From an uncultured Elioraea sp. (lineage in GTDB: Bacteria; Pseudomonadota; Alphaproteobacteria; Acetobacterales; Acetobacteraceae): a stretch of 34,714 bases of DNA. The stretch covers positions 1 through 34,714 of the forward strand of contig CALFVI010000022.1 in NCBI GenBank assembly GCA_937928775.1, in the 5' to 3' direction. A program made the translations under genes and the position numbers. The first letter of the stretch is position 1, and the number at the start of each line of letters is the position of its first letter. Below the pieces are notes generated by a model, which saw only the letters and a list, made by a program, of their open reading frames with translations, did no database searches and was not told the DNA's origin. Below, in pieces: positions 1-11,092 of this stretch.

Positions 1-1439
<1,439 letters not shown>

Positions 1440-2037
1440 CAAGCCTCTCGCGCCCGCGCAGGAAGGTGAGTTCGATCAGCGCCGCGGCGGCGGGCACGAC
1501 GGCGCCGACCCGGCGCAGGAGTTCGATACCTGCCCGCATCGTTCCGCCCGTGGCAAGAAGATCGTCCACGACCACCACCCGCTGGCCGGGCTTCACCGCA
1601 TCAGCCTGCACCTCGATGCGGTCGCTGCCATATTCAAGCGCGTAGTCGTAGCCGATGGTCGGGCCGGGCAGCTTGCCCTTCTTGCGCAGCATGATGAAGC
1701 CGCAGCCGAGTTTGAGCGCGAGCGGAGCGGCGATCAGGAACCCCCTGCTCTCAACCCCGGCCAGCAGATCGGGCTGATGGCGGCGCACAAGGTTGGCCAT
1801 CCGCCCCATCGCCACCTGCCAGGCATCGGCGTGCGCGAGCAAGGTGGAGATATCGTAGAACAGGATGCCCGGCTTCGGAAAATCAGGGATGCTGCGAATA
1901 TGCTCCTTGATGTCCATGCGGGCTGTGCACTCCTTCGCCGCGGGCGGCAATCACGCGTCGGTGAGTGAGTGTAAGGGCAAGTGACGCGGCGCGGCAATGC
2001 ACACACGTGAAGCGGGGTGTTGGTGGAGGAGACCGAA

Positions 2038-2277
2038 GTGGGAGAAGATGGAGCGAAGCCTGCTGGCACGCGCAAGCTGATCGCGCTGGTCGTTGGGCTG
2101 GTTGGGTCCCTCGTCTACCTCTGGCTGGCCGTGAGCGTGGCGGACTGGGTGGTCCCGCTGCACTGGTCGATCGCGCTCGTCTACTTCGCCGTGGTCGGCG
2201 TGGCCTGGGCTTGGCCAGCTGGGCGTCTGCTGCGCTGGGCCTTCGCCACAGCGGCAAAAGGCCGAGCCAGCGGCTGA
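2038..2277 (+). CDS. DUF2842 small membrane protein
   Basis: Protein of 79 aa with two hydrophobic segments (about residues 12-36 and 44-63) separated by a short stretch, a Trp-rich second half (WAWPAGRLLRWAF) and a charged N-terminus. This matches the alphaproteobacterial DUF2842 family of inner-membrane proteins of unknown function. GTG at 2038 is taken as the start because GGAGGAG at 2025-2031 sits six bases before it; an upstream in-frame GTG at 2017 would add seven residues and place this Shine-Dalgarno inside the gene. It is transcribed away from apt and lies 81 bases before ugpB. No function is assigned. Confidence 0.75.
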   Translation: MGEDGAKPAGTRKLIALVVGLVGSLVYLWLAVSVADWVVPLHWSIALVYFAVVGVAWAWPAGRLLRWAFATAAKGRASG

Positions 2278-2358
2278 CACGGAAGCTTCATCATTCGGTC
2301 ACTGTGGCGTAACCTCCGCGGCCTAAAGGCGGGGGGCCACAACAGCGGGAGGTTTTCG

Positions 2359-3684
2359 ATGCATCGCAGGTCGCTTCTGGCCGGCGCCGCATTCGCCTTG
2401 GCGATCGGTGCCGCCCCCGCCGGCGCACAGCAGCGCACGGAGGTGACGTTCTGGTACGGGCTTGGCGGCGCGCTCGGCGAGCGCGTGCAGGAGCAGGTGG
2501 AGCGGTTCAACCGCAGCCAGGATCGTTTCCGCGTCAATGCCACGTTTCGCGGCTCCTATGTCGAGGTGATGACGGGCGCAATCGCTGCCTGGCGCGCCGG
2601 GAACCCGCCGCACATCGCGCAGGTGTTCGAGGTCGGCACCGCGACCATGATGGCCGCCGGCCCCGCCATCAAGCCGGTGCACGAGCTGTTCCGCGAGGCC
2701 GGGATCGACATCGACCCCAAGCGCTACCTCGCTGGCGTGCGCGGCTACTACAGCGACACCCAGGGGCGCCTGGTGTCGATGCCGCACAACTCCTCCTCCG
2801 CCCTGATGTGGGTCAACCTCGACGCGTTCGAGAAGGCCGGCATCACCGACATCCCCCGCACCTGGCGCGAGGTGCGCGCGGCGGCGGAGAAGCTGAAGGC
2901 CGCCAACGCCACGCCGTGCGTGATGACCACCACCTGGCCGACCTGGGTGCTGTTTGAACAGCAGTCGGCCATCCACGATGTCGGGCTCGCCACCCGCGCC
3001 AACGGGTTCGAGGGGATGGATGCGGAACTGCAGCTGACCCACCCGTTCTTCCAGAAACACATCCAGTTCATCGCCGATCTGCATCGCGACGGGCTGTTCC
3101 GCTACGGCGGGCGCGACAACGCTGCCGGCAACCTCTTCCCCTCAGGCGAGTGCGCGATCGGCTTCGGCTCCTCCGCCGCGCGGGCGCAAATTGCGCGCGA
3201 TGCCAAGTTCCGCTGGGCCTCCGTTCCGCTGCCGTACCATGATGATCTCATCCAGAGCCCGCGCAACGGAGTCATCGGCGGCGCCTCGCTGTGGGTGCTG
3301 ACCGCACGCAACCGCACACCGGCGGAATACGCCGCCGTCGCCGCCTTCTTCGAGTTTATCTCCCGCCCAGAGGAGGACGCGTGGTGGCACCAGGTGACCG
3401 GCTACGTGCCGCTGACCAGGGCTGCCTACGAGAAGTCCAAAGCGGAAGGGTTCTACGAGCGCAACCCGGGCGCGGATGCGGCGATCATCCAGCTCTCACG
3501 CGCCGAACCGACGCCGAACAGCCAGGGCTTCCGCCTAGGCGGCATGGTCGAAATCCGCAACATCATCCAGGAGGAGCTGGAGAAGGTGTTCCAGGGCCAG
3601 CAGACGGTGGCGCAAGCGCTCGAGGCCGCCAATCGCCGCGGCAACCAGGTGCTGCGCAACTTCGAGCGCGCCAACCGCTCGTGA
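2359..3684 (+). CDS. ugpB: sn-Glycerol-3-phosphate ABC transporter, periplasmic binding protein
   Basis: Substrate-capturing subunit of the Ugp importer, which takes up sn-glycerol-3-phosphate and glycerophosphodiesters. The 441-aa precursor has a Sec signal peptide (about residues 1-23, ending PAGA before QQRTE), then a family-1 solute-binding fold. It follows Escherichia coli UgpB closely, for example VFEVGTATMMAAGPAIKPV, GYYSDTQGRLVSMPHNSS, GASLWVL and the ERNPGAD segment near the C-terminus. The ATG is supported by GGGAGG at 2347-2352, six bases upstream. It is first in ugpB-ugpA-ugpE-ugpC, the complete transporter. No phosphodiesterase gene (ugpQ) follows. I saw no clear Pho box in the 81-base upstream gap, so phosphate control cannot be claimed from the sequence. 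Confidence 0.96.
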   Translation: MHRRSLLAGAAFALAIGAAPAGAQQRTEVTFWYGLGGALGERVQEQVERFNRSQDRFRVNATFRGSYVEVMTGAIAAWRAGNPPHIAQVFEVGTATMMAAGPAIKPVHELFREAGIDIDPKRYLAGVRGYYSDTQGRLVSMPHNSSSALMWVNLDAFEKAGITDIPRTWREVRAAAEKLKAANATPCVMTTTWPTWVLFEQQSAIHDVGLATRANGFEGMDAELQLTHPFFQKHIQFIADLHRDGLFRYGGRDNAAGNLFPSGECAIGFGSSAARAQIARDAKFRWASVPLPYHDDLIQSPRNGVIGGASLWVLTARNRTPAEYAAVAAFFEFISRPEEDAWWHQVTGYVPLTRAAYEKSKAEGFYERNPGADAAIIQLSRAEPTPNSQGFRLGGMVEIRNIIQEELEKVFQGQQTVAQALEAANRRGNQVLRNFERANRS

Positions 3685-3711
3685 CCGGCGCGACACTCTG
3701 ACGGTCGGCTG

Positions 3712-3738
3712 CGGGCCGCCTCGTCCCGGGGCGGCCCG
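3712..3738 (+). repeat. Inverted repeat between ugpB and ugpA
   Basis: Perfect 9-base stem, CGGGCCGCC (3712-3720) and GGCGGCCCG (3730-3738), with a 9-base loop, in the 75-base ugpB-ugpA gap. There is no U-tract after it. A GC-rich hairpin here is well known in binding-protein transporter operons as an mRNA 3'-end stabiliser or partial terminator, letting the binding protein be made in excess over the permeases. That role is inferred. Confidence 0.7.
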
Positions 3739-3759
3739 ATCCCGTTTCAGGCGAACGGA

Positions 3760-4641
3760 ATGCGCAAGAAGGTGATTTTCCCGCAGGTCGGGCTCCCCTA
3801 TCTCCTGCTTCTGCCGCAGCTCGCGATCACCTTCGTGTTCTTCTTCCTGCCGGCGGCGCAGGCGATCTGGTTCAGCTTCCTCCGCCAGGATGCCTTCGGC
3901 ATTCGCACCGAGTTCGTCGGGCTCGAAAATTTTGTCGAACTGTTCGCGGATCCGCTCTATCGCGACTCGATCTGGATCACTTTCGTCTTCTCCCTCTCGG
4001 TCGCAGCCCTCGCCATGTCGGTGGCACTCGGGCTCGCCGTGCTGGCCGATCGCCACATCCGGGGTGCCGCTGCCTACAAAACCCTGCTGATCTGGCCCTA
4101 CGCGATCGCGCCTGCGGTTGCCGCTGTGTTGTGGATTTTCATCTTTCACCCGCAGGTCGGTCTTCTGGGCCGGTTCCTCAACGGAATCGGTGTTGCTTGG
4201 GACTACAAGCTGAACGGCACGCAGGCGCTGATTGCGGTGATTGTCGCCTCGGCCTGGAAGCAGGTGTCGTACAATTTCCTCTTCTTCCTCGCCGGCCTGC
4301 AGTCGATCCCGCGCAGCGTGCTGGAGGCGGCGGCGATCGATGGCGCCTCCCCCGCCCGCCGGTTCTGGACGGTGGTGTTTCCACTCCTCTCCCCCACCAC
4401 CTTCTTTTTGCTGGTGATCAACTTGACCTATGCCTTCTTCGACACCTTCGGCGTGATCGATGCGCTGACGAAAGGAGGCCCGGCCAAGGCCACCACCACT
4501 CTGATCTACCGCGCCTACATCGACGGACGGGTGAACCTCGATCTCGGGTCTTCCTCGGCACAGTCGGTGGTGCTGATGCTGGCAGTGATCGCCCTCACCG
4601 CGGTGCAGTTCCGCTTCATCGAACGCAAGGTGCACTACTGA
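3760..4641 (+). CDS. ugpA: sn-Glycerol-3-phosphate ABC transporter, permease UgpA
   Basis: Inner-membrane permease of the Ugp importer, 293 aa, close to the E. coli length. The sequence shows about six hydrophobic segments, the first at residues 11-35 ([20 protein letters not shown]), and the cytoplasmic EAA loop that docks the ATPase ([16 protein letters not shown], about residues 187-202). The [17 protein letters not shown] segment near the end is typical of UgpA. It is separated from ugpB by a 75-base gap containing a hairpin, and from ugpE by only 10 bases, so translation of the three downstream genes is probably linked. It should pair with UgpE as the heterodimeric channel. Confidence 0.95.
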   Translation: MRKKVIFPQVGLPYLLLLPQLAITFVFFFLPAAQAIWFSFLRQDAFGIRTEFVGLENFVELFADPLYRDSIWITFVFSLSVAALAMSVALGLAVLADRHIRGAAAYKTLLIWPYAIAPAVAAVLWIFIFHPQVGLLGRFLNGIGVAWDYKLNGTQALIAVIVASAWKQVSYNFLFFLAGLQSIPRSVLEAAAIDGASPARRFWTVVFPLLSPTTFFLLVINLTYAFFDTFGVIDALTKGGPAKATTTLIYRAYIDGRVNLDLGSSSAQSVVLMLAVIALTAVQFRFIERKVHY

Positions 4642-4651
4642 GGAGCACGGC

Positions 4652-5566
4652 ATGATGCATGGCCCCGGAGTGATCCCCAGGGCAGAGGCGATTGCACGTG
4701 CCGAAACGGCAGCAGAGCGCGCCGACACCGCGCGCCGCCGCGCCGATTGGCTGACGCACGCGATTCTGATCTTAGGCGTTGCTCTGTTCGCCCTGCCAAT
4801 CTGGATCGTGCTGATGGGCTCCACGCACGACGTCGCCACCATCAGCCGCGGCGAGGTACCGCTTCTGCCGGGGCCTTATGCGCTTGAGAACTATTGGGCC
4901 GCCTGGACGGAAGGTTCGGCGCGCACCACGCGCGTGCCGGTGAGCGCGATGATGCTGAACAGTTTCGTGATGGCGATGCTGATCGCAGTGGGCAAGATCG
5001 TCATCTCCATCCTCTCCGCCTATGCGGTGGTGTTCTTCTCCTTCCCCGGCCGCATGCTCGCCTTCTGGGCGATCTTCATCACGCTGATGCTGCCCGTCGA
5101 GGTGCGGATCTTCCCGACCTTCAAGGTCGTCTCCGACCTCGGCATGATCAACACCTATGCCGGCTTGATCGTGCCTCTGATCGCCTCCGCCACCGCCACG
5201 CTCCTGTTCCGCCAGTTCTTCCTCACCATCCCCGACGAACTGGTCGAAGCGGCGAAGATCGACGGTGCCGGGCCGATGCGCTTTTTCAAAGATGTGGTGG
5301 TTCCGCTGTCGACCACGAACATGGCCGCCTTGTTCGTGATCCTGTTCGTCTACGGCTGGAATCAGTATCTTTGGCCGCTGCTGATCACCACCACGGGCGA
5401 CGTGGAGACGATCGTGATCGGCATCGTGCGCATGATCGGCTCTGAGGCCGACACTGACTGGCACCTGGTGATGGCCACCACCGTGCTTGCCCTGTTGCCG
5501 CCCGTTGCGGTCGTCATCCTGATGCAGCGCTGGTTCGTCAAAGGCCTGGTTGAAACCGAGAAGTAG
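4652..5566 (+). CDS. ugpE: sn-Glycerol-3-phosphate ABC transporter, permease UgpE
   Basis: Second permease of the Ugp importer, 304 aa. A charged cytoplasmic N-terminus of about 30 residues ([19 protein letters not shown]) makes it slightly longer than the roughly 280 aa usual for UgpE. About six membrane segments follow, with the EAA loop [20 protein letters not shown] in the C-terminal half, then [14 protein letters not shown], strongly typical of UgpE. GAGGAG overlaps the ugpA stop just before the start. The start region has two adjacent ATGs (4652 and 4655); either is possible. The stop is 10 bases before ugpC. Confidence 0.95.
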   Translation: MMHGPGVIPRAEAIARAETAAERADTARRRADWLTHAILILGVALFALPIWIVLMGSTHDVATISRGEVPLLPGPYALENYWAAWTEGSARTTRVPVSAMMLNSFVMAMLIAVGKIVISILSAYAVVFFSFPGRMLAFWAIFITLMLPVEVRIFPTFKVVSDLGMINTYAGLIVPLIASATATLLFRQFFLTIPDELVEAAKIDGAGPMRFFKDVVVPLSTTNMAALFVILFVYGWNQYLWPLLITTTGDVETIVIGIVRMIGSEADTDWHLVMATTVLALLPPVAVVILMQRWFVKGLVETEK

Positions 5567-5576
5567 GAGCGCGCGC

Positions 5577-6692
5577 ATGGCCACGCTCGAACTGCAAGGA
5601 ATCCGCAAGTCCTTCGGCACCGTGCCTGTGCTGCACGGCATCGACCTCCACGTGGCGGAGGGGGAGTTCATCGTCATCGTCGGCGCTTCGGGCTGCGGCA
5701 AGTCAACCCTGCTCCGCATCGTCGCCGGGCTCGAGACCGCAACCGAAGGCAGCGTGCTGATCGGCGGGGCGGATGTGACGCGGCTCGAGCCGAAGGATCG
5801 CGACATTGCGATGGTGTTCCAGAATTACGCGCTCTATCCGCACATGAGCGTATTCGACAACATGGCGTACGGCTTGCGCATCCGCGGCCTGCCGCGCGCC
5901 GAGATCGAGGAGCGCGTGCGCCGCACCGCGGAGATGCTTGGGCTTGGCGAGCTTCTGCGCCGCAAGCCGCGCGAGCTCTCCGGCGGGCAGCGGCAGCGGG
6001 TTGCCATGGGCAGGGCGATTGTTCGTGAACCGAAACTCTTTCTGTTCGACGAGCCGCTCTCCAACCTCGATGCGAAACTCCGCGTGCAGATGCGCGCCGA
6101 GATCAAGCGGTTGCAGCGACGCCTTGGCGTGACCAGTCTCTACGTCACGCACGATCAGGTGGAGGCGATGACGCTCGGCGATCGGCTGGTGGTGATGAAC
6201 GGGGGCCGAGCCGAACAGGTGGCGACGCCGATGGAGGTGTGGCGGGAGCCGGCGAACATCTATGTCGCGGGCTTCATCGGCGCACCCGCGATGAACTTCC
6301 TGCACGGCAGGCTGTGCAGCGAGGGCGACGCCGTCGACCTTCGTGCAGGCTGCGCGATCGCGCTCGCCGCCCCGCCAGCCGGAGTGAAGAACGCCGAAGT
6401 CACCGTCGGAATTCGCCCGGAACATGTGCGAATCTGCGGCACCGGCGCGGTGGGGGCCATACCGTTGAAGGTCGATCTCGTCGAACCGCTCGGGGCGGAA
6501 AGTCTGATCCACGGCATCCTGCCCTCCGGCGAGGAGCTGACCGTACGGACCAACGACTGCTCTCCCCTCGCTGGCACAACCTTGCCGATTGTTCTTCCGG
6601 CGGAACACCTGCACCTGTTTGGCGAAGATGGTCGCCGCCTGCGCCTCGCGCATGCCCGCAACGCTGCCGCTCGCGTTCGTGCCGGCGCGTGA
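5577..6692 (+). CDS. ugpC: sn-Glycerol-3-phosphate ABC transporter, ATP-binding protein
   Basis: ATPase subunit that powers the Ugp importer, 371 aa, of the MalK/UgpC type. Visible motifs: Walker [10 protein letters not shown] (36-44), Q-loop [10 protein letters not shown], signature LSGGQRQR (134-141), Walker B LFLFDEP (154-160), D-loop SNLD and switch His192 in YVTHDQ. After about residue 235 comes a C-terminal TOBE/OB regulatory domain (GIRPEHVRI). ATG at 5577 is preferred over earlier in-frame codons because it follows TAGGAG at the end of ugpE and gives the family N-terminus [14 protein letters not shown]. It is the last gene of the operon; the next gene converges on it 126 bases later, and I saw no obvious terminator in that gap. 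Confidence 0.95.
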   Translation: MATLELQGIRKSFGTVPVLHGIDLHVAEGEFIVIVGASGCGKSTLLRIVAGLETATEGSVLIGGADVTRLEPKDRDIAMVFQNYALYPHMSVFDNMAYGLRIRGLPRAEIEERVRRTAEMLGLGELLRRKPRELSGGQRQRVAMGRAIVREPKLFLFDEPLSNLDAKLRVQMRAEIKRLQRRLGVTSLYVTHDQVEAMTLGDRLVVMNGGRAEQVATPMEVWREPANIYVAGFIGAPAMNFLHGRLCSEGDAVDLRAGCAIALAAPPAGVKNAEVTVGIRPEHVRICGTGAVGAIPLKVDLVEPLGAESLIHGILPSGEELTVRTNDCSPLAGTTLPIVLPAEHLHLFGEDGRRLRLAHARNAAARVRAGA

Positions 6693-6818
6693 GCAAGCAA
6701 GGGGCGCCAGCGACCTCTCTCGCCGCAGCCGGCTTGCCCGATGCACCGCGCACCCGCGAAGAGCGCTCCTCGCCTGGTCATCGACAAACGGTCCAGGATT
6801 GGCCCGAAGCGCAGCTGG

Positions 6819-9455
6819 TCAGAACCGTCGCAGCAAACGGTCAATGTAGTCGAGCTCGGGCTTCGGTCTGTCGCGCTCGCCGGCGCGGCGGCGCAGCTCT
6901 TCCTGGATCTCGCGCGTCCGCTTCAGTTCCATCTCCTCGGGCACGCGCACGTCCGACCCATCATTCTGGCCTCCCACCTGATCGCGCCGCGGCCTTCCGA
7001 GCGGATCCCGCCCCTGGCCGAGCTCTCGGCCTTGACCTGACTGGTCCTGCCCCAGTTCGGTGTTGTCGCCACCGGGATCGTCGCCTCCGTCGTCGGGCTC
7101 CATCAGCCTCATCCGGCCGGCCATCTGGTTTTGCATGTCCTGCCCGCCCTGCTGGAGCGCTTCGAGCGCGCGCTGCTGAGCGGCCAGGGCGGAGGTATTG
7201 TCGCCCCGGCGCAAAGCCTCAACCGCCTCGCGCATCGCCTGGTCGGCCCGGCCGAGCGGTTCCGGCACTTCGCCGGTGAAATCGCCGAACTGCGCCATCA
7301 GTTCGCCGAGGGCGCGGCGCAGTGCCTGCTGTTGGCGCGCGTCGCGCTCGGCGTCGGCCTGAAGCTGGCCGGCGTCCTGGCCGCTTTGCCGGGTGCCCGG
7401 CTGAGCGTGTGGCTGGCCGGGCCCTGTCTGGGGCTGCTGGCGGCTCTGCTGCCCCTGGCCACGCTGCTGCTGGCGTCGGCCGGCGCGCTCCTGTTCGGCG
7501 CGCTGGTGGCTTCTGTCCATCAACTGGCCTTGGCGCTGCAGCAAGTCGTTCATCGCGCCCATCATCTGTTGGCCGCGCTCGCGTTGCTCGCGCCGTTCGG
7601 GGTTCTCCATTCGCCCCAACCGCGCGCGCTGCAACTGGTCGATGGCGCGCTCGAGTTCAGCCAGTTGCTGGCGCATGCGCTCGAGATCACCGCGCCGGGC
7701 GGCATCCTGGAGACGGTCGGCCATTCGCTGCATGTCGCGCAGGTCCATGGCGCGGGCGTTGCGATCGAAGGGGAGGGTCTCGACGCCATCGCGGCGCATC
7801 GCCTCCATCACCGCCTGCACGTAGCGCTCCATCGCCTCCCGGAGCTGGTCGGCGAGCCGCTCGAGTTCGCGCTGATCGACCGCCTCGCCGCGCTCCGCCC
7901 GCTCGATCGCCTCGCGCAACTCGCGCCGCAGCTCGACGAGGTGGCGCCATGTGCGATCGCGCCCCCCCTCCTCGAGATGGATGGCAAGCGACCACAGGAG
8001 CTCTTGCACCTCCTCGATCGCTTCGCTGCGGCGGTCGAAGCGCAGGCGGGCGCGGGCGCTGCGCAGGCCCAGGAAGACAGTGAGGTCGTCCTCGAACGCG
8101 TTCGGTGCTTCCGACAAGCGGTCGAGCTCGCGGATCACCGGCGTGCGTTCACTAGGGGCGAGGCTGAGGCGCTTGCGCAGCGCGACCAGCTCTCGGGCAA
8201 TCGGGTGGTCGAACCGGCGTTCGGGAAGCTCAACCGTTACGATTTCGGACCGACCGACCTGCCCGGCCCCGTCTTTGGCCTCGAGCTGAACGGTTACCGG
8301 CAAACCTGCCCAAGGATGGGCGGAAAGGTCTGGCTGGCCAACCCCGCGCACGATGCGCGCCGACGCCGCCGGCAAGGGAAGGGGAACACTCAGAGGCGGG
8401 GCATCGGGGCGCGCCACCAGCCTGAGTTTGCCTTCGACCGCGACAACGCCGTAGTCATCGCGCGCCTCGTATTCGATGCGAAGCTGAGGCCCTCGAGGCA
8501 CCGGAGCGGGATGGTTGGCGAAGCTCACGCTTGGCGGCAAGTCGGAGAGGAGGTGGACATCCCACGCGGCGAGCGTTCGCCCATCGCGCACGATGGCAAC
8601 GCGCCCAGGCTCGGTTAGAGTGGCGGAGACGCTGAACGAGCGCGCGTCAAGCTGCGTGAACGCAGCTGTCTTGGCCGGCAAGGCCAGCGCAGGCGGGCCG
8701 CCACTTCCGCCAGAGAGATGGCCGACGAGCGTACTGCCCGCGGGCACCGTGACTTCGCCCCGTGCCTCCGCGATGTCGTGGCGCAGGAAGAGGGGGGCAA
8801 GCCCAGTATGGGCGGGGGGCGTGATCCAGAGTTCGATCCTCAAAGGCAGAGGCGGTGGCGGCGGGGCCCCGAAGGCGGGGTTGACGGCGGCACGCACGCG
8901 ATCCGGGGCCTCTGCTCCGGCAATCACCACCGCGGCAATGAGGGAAAGGCCAAGCGCGGCGCGGAGCGCCATCGGGTCCCGGCTCGGCAGGCCGGGATGC
9001 GGCAGTCCGACTTTGACCTTGGCCAGGGCACTGGCCGCGCGTTTCTGGTGCGCCGCCCATAGCCGTTCCGCCGCAGGGTCGCCAGCCCCCGCTGCGGGAC
9101 GATCCGTCAGGCTGGCGAGAGGGCGATGTGCGAGGCCGGAAGCGCGCTCGAGACGACGTTCACCCTCCGCCGCCGCCGGCAGCCTGACCCGCGTGATCGC
9201 CCAGGCCAACGCCACACAGCCGCCGCAGGCAAACAAAGCAAGAATGGCAAGGTGCAACCAGCCGGGAAGCAGAGGGAGGAGCCCCGAGAGCGCCACGATC
9301 AGGAACAGGGCCACGACGCCCAGCAAGGGTGCAGCGGCCAGCCAAAGCCGCTCCCACAGGATGGCCGCGCGCGCCAGGGTTCGCTTCAATCGCAGCGGCG
9401 GCGAGGGTCGAGACACGTCGGGCGAAACAGAGCGGTCGTCGGGTGCGCGGCGCAT
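6819..9455 (-). CDS. TIGR02302/DUF4175 family membrane-anchored protein
   Basis: Large protein (878 aa) of an alphaproteobacterial family of unknown function (TIGR02302, DUF4175). Two hydrophobic helices lie near the N-terminus (about residues 38-60 and 66-88). A predicted periplasmic beta-rich region with LRIEYEARDDYGVVAVEG follows, then long charged helices rich in Arg, Glu and Gln (about 480-700, probably coiled coil). A low-complexity Gln/Arg/Gly stretch follows, and a Pro/Asp/Gly-rich tail ends in KPELDYIDRLLRRF. ATG at 9455 is the furthest plausible start. It is downstream of lysA on the same strand (68-base gap), as the last member of argH-lptM-lysA-DUF4175, an order I recall from other alphaproteobacteria. 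No enzymatic motif was recognised. Confidence 0.88.
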   Translation of the reverse strand: MRRAPDDRSVSPDVSRPSPPLRLKRTLARAAILWERLWLAAAPLLGVVALFLIVALSGLLPLLPGWLHLAILALFACGGCVALAWAITRVRLPAAAEGERRLERASGLAHRPLASLTDRPAAGAGDPAAERLWAAHQKRAASALAKVKVGLPHPGLPSRDPMALRAALGLSLIAAVVIAGAEAPDRVRAAVNPAFGAPPPPPLPLRIELWITPPAHTGLAPLFLRHDIAEARGEVTVPAGSTLVGHLSGGSGGPPALALPAKTAAFTQLDARSFSVSATLTEPGRVAIVRDGRTLAAWDVHLLSDLPPSVSFANHPAPVPRGPQLRIEYEARDDYGVVAVEGKLRLVARPDAPPLSVPLPLPAASARIVRGVGQPDLSAHPWAGLPVTVQLEAKDGAGQVGRSEIVTVELPERRFDHPIARELVALRKRLSLAPSERTPVIRELDRLSEAPNAFEDDLTVFLGLRSARARLRFDRRSEAIEEVQELLWSLAIHLEEGGRDRTWRHLVELRRELREAIERAERGEAVDQRELERLADQLREAMERYVQAVMEAMRRDGVETLPFDRNARAMDLRDMQRMADRLQDAARRGDLERMRQQLAELERAIDQLQRARLGRMENPERREQRERGQQMMGAMNDLLQRQGQLMDRSHQRAEQERAGRRQQQRGQGQQSRQQPQTGPGQPHAQPGTRQSGQDAGQLQADAERDARQQQALRRALGELMAQFGDFTGEVPEPLGRADQAMREAVEALRRGDNTSALAAQQRALEALQQGGQDMQNQMAGRMRLMEPDDGGDDPGGDNTELGQDQSGQGRELGQGRDPLGRPRRDQVGGQNDGSDVRVPEEMELKRTREIQEELRRRAGERDRPKPELDYIDRLLRRF

Positions 9456-9523
9456 GGCACCATGATGACGCGGAATGCCTGTGGCTTGCCATCACAACCT
9501 GCGTAGAAGCTTGGCCGACGCAA

Positions 9524-10846
9524 TCAGGCCATGTCGTGAGAAAACAGCTCGAGGATGGTTTGGCGGCGGCGGACAAGGCGGGCGGTTCCGCCTTCGACGA
9601 CCACCGCAGCGGCGCGTGGGCGCAGATTGTAGTTGGAGCTCATCACCGACCCGTAAGCGCCGACATCCAGAACGGCGACCAGGTCGTTGGGAGCGAATTG
9701 CGGCAACGCGCGCTCACGCGCGAAAGTGTCGCCGGTCTCGCAGACTGGCCCAACCACGTCGGCAGGGCTGACCGGCGCGTGCAGCCTGGCAGCGTCGACG
9801 GGAACGATGCCGTGCCAAGCGTCATAGAGCGCTGGTCGGAGCAGGTCATTCATCCCGGCATCCAGCACGACGAAGCGCCGGGCTGCGCCCTCTTTCTGCA
9901 AAACGACGCGCGATAGCAAAAGCCCCGCCGGCCCGACCAGCCAGCGCCCCGGCTCGACGATGAGCGGCAGGCGGAACGCGCCGAAGGCCTCGTGAACGGC
10001 GGCGGCGAAGGCGGCCGGCGGCGGTGCCGGCTCCGTACCGTAGGGGATGCCGAGCCCACCGCCGAGGTCGATCCGTTCTACGGGCAAGCCTCGTGCGAGG
10101 AGCCTGCGCACTAAATCGGCGAGCCGACCATAGGCGCGGCGATAGGGCTCGAGAGCGAGGATCTGGCTGCCGATGTGGACAGCAAGGCCGATCAGACGGA
10201 GCGACGGGCTTGTCGCCGCCTCCGCATACAGAGGCTCGATGCGGTCGGACGGGATGCCGAACTTGTTCTCCGCTTTGCCGGTGGTGATCTTGGCGTGGGT
10301 GCCGGCATCGACATCGGGATTGACCCGGAGGGCTATCGGGGCGCGAAGCCCGAGGCGGGCGGCAATCGCAGTGATGGTCGCCAATTCCTCAGCGCTCTCG
10401 ACGTTGATTTGACCAACGCCTCGCACGAGCGCTGTGGAGAGCTCCGCCTCCGTCTTGCCCACGCCGGAAAAGACGATCGCCTGAGGAGCAAAGCCCGCTC
10501 GCCGCGCTGCTTCGTATTCTCCGATCGAGACGACATCGGCGCCAGAACCGAGGGCAACGAGACGGCGGAGCAAGGCGAGGGTATCGTTGGCCTTCAGCGC
10601 GAAATGAATGCGGGCGGAGAGCGCGGCCCCGGCGAGAGCCGCCTCCAGCGCTCGGTAGCGGGCCGTCAGTACCGCGTCCGAGTAGACCCAGAGCGGCGTG
10701 CCGTGCTCGTGCGCAAGCCGCGCGAGCGGGACTTCGTCGAGCATGAGCCCAACATCCGGGGCGACCGAGAGCCAGGGCCGGGCGGCGAGAAGCTCGGCGA
10801 TGCCGGGCTCAGCTCTGGCTGACGGCTGATCGGGTGCCTCGTGCAT
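9524..10846 (-). CDS. lysA: Diaminopimelate decarboxylase
   Basis: PLP enzyme that decarboxylates meso-diaminopimelate to L-lysine, the last step of lysine biosynthesis. The 440-aa protein has the alanine-racemase-like barrel with the PLP lysine in HFALKAND (Lys85), the HIGSQ segment, the PLP-phosphate loop GGGLGIPYG, the catalytic Cys in GPVCETGD and the late Tyr in SSNYNLRPR. ATG at 10846 is taken as the start, 7 bases after the stop of the small lipoprotein gene; a GTG at 10867 overlapping that gene is the alternative. Neither has a strong ribosome-binding site. It sits in an argH-lptM-lysA run, so arginine and lysine end-steps may be coexpressed. Confidence 0.95.
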   Translation of the reverse strand: MHEAPDQPSARAEPGIAELLAARPWLSVAPDVGLMLDEVPLARLAHEHGTPLWVYSDAVLTARYRALEAALAGAALSARIHFALKANDTLALLRRLVALGSGADVVSIGEYEAARRAGFAPQAIVFSGVGKTEAELSTALVRGVGQINVESAEELATITAIAARLGLRAPIALRVNPDVDAGTHAKITTGKAENKFGIPSDRIEPLYAEAATSPSLRLIGLAVHIGSQILALEPYRRAYGRLADLVRRLLARGLPVERIDLGGGLGIPYGTEPAPPPAAFAAAVHEAFGAFRLPLIVEPGRWLVGPAGLLLSRVVLQKEGAARRFVVLDAGMNDLLRPALYDAWHGIVPVDAARLHAPVSPADVVGPVCETGDTFARERALPQFAPNDLVAVLDVGAYGSVMSSNYNLRPRAAAVVVEGGTARLVRRRQTILELFSHDMA

Positions 10847-10853
10847 GGAGGGC

Positions 10854-11078
10854 TCAGCGCTGTGCACGAGACGGCGTGGCAGACGCAGCCGGATCGGCAG
10901 GATAGGTACGCGGCCATGTCACGGCCTCAGCCGGGCCAGGAGGAGCGGGGTCGCCGCGCTTGCCGCAGCCAACCAGCAGGACGACCGCGACCAGGGCTAG
11001 CAGAAGTAGGACACGGGTGCGCGGTCGCAGCGGCAGGAGAGAGCCCAAGCTTGAGGTGCCAAAGGCGCCGTGGAACAT
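10854..11078 (-). CDS. lptM: Small LptM-like lipoprotein
   Basis: Short lipoprotein of 74 aa. A basic N-region and hydrophobic core (about residues 22-36, VLLLLALVAVVLLVG) end in a lipobox at LVGC with the lipidated Cys38, followed by GKRGDPAPPGP. The C-G-K-x-G-D-x-x-P-P start of the mature chain is the hallmark of the LptM/YifL family, implicated in assembly of the LptD outer-membrane LPS translocon. The N-region before the core is longer than normal from ATG 11078, so a downstream start is possible. It lies between argH (14-base gap) and lysA (7-base gap), the usual place for this family. Confidence 0.8.
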   Translation of the reverse strand: MFHGAFGTSSLGSLLPLRPRTRVLLLLALVAVVLLVGCGKRGDPAPPGPAEAVTWPRTYPADPAASATPSRAQR

Positions 11079-11092
11079 GGCGGAGGCGTTGT

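Noticed and set aside
3535..4842. Long minus-strand open frame (435 aa) opposite ugpB/ugpA
   Set aside because: Antisense of strongly supported ugp genes; composition (Glu/His/Arg-rich) is a by-product of third-position GC bias.
7131..8618. Long plus-strand open frame (495 aa) opposite the DUF4175 gene
   Set aside because: It is a GC-rich mirror of the minus-strand gene, with no domain and low-complexity Leu/Ala/His composition; the opposite strand has clear structure and family match.
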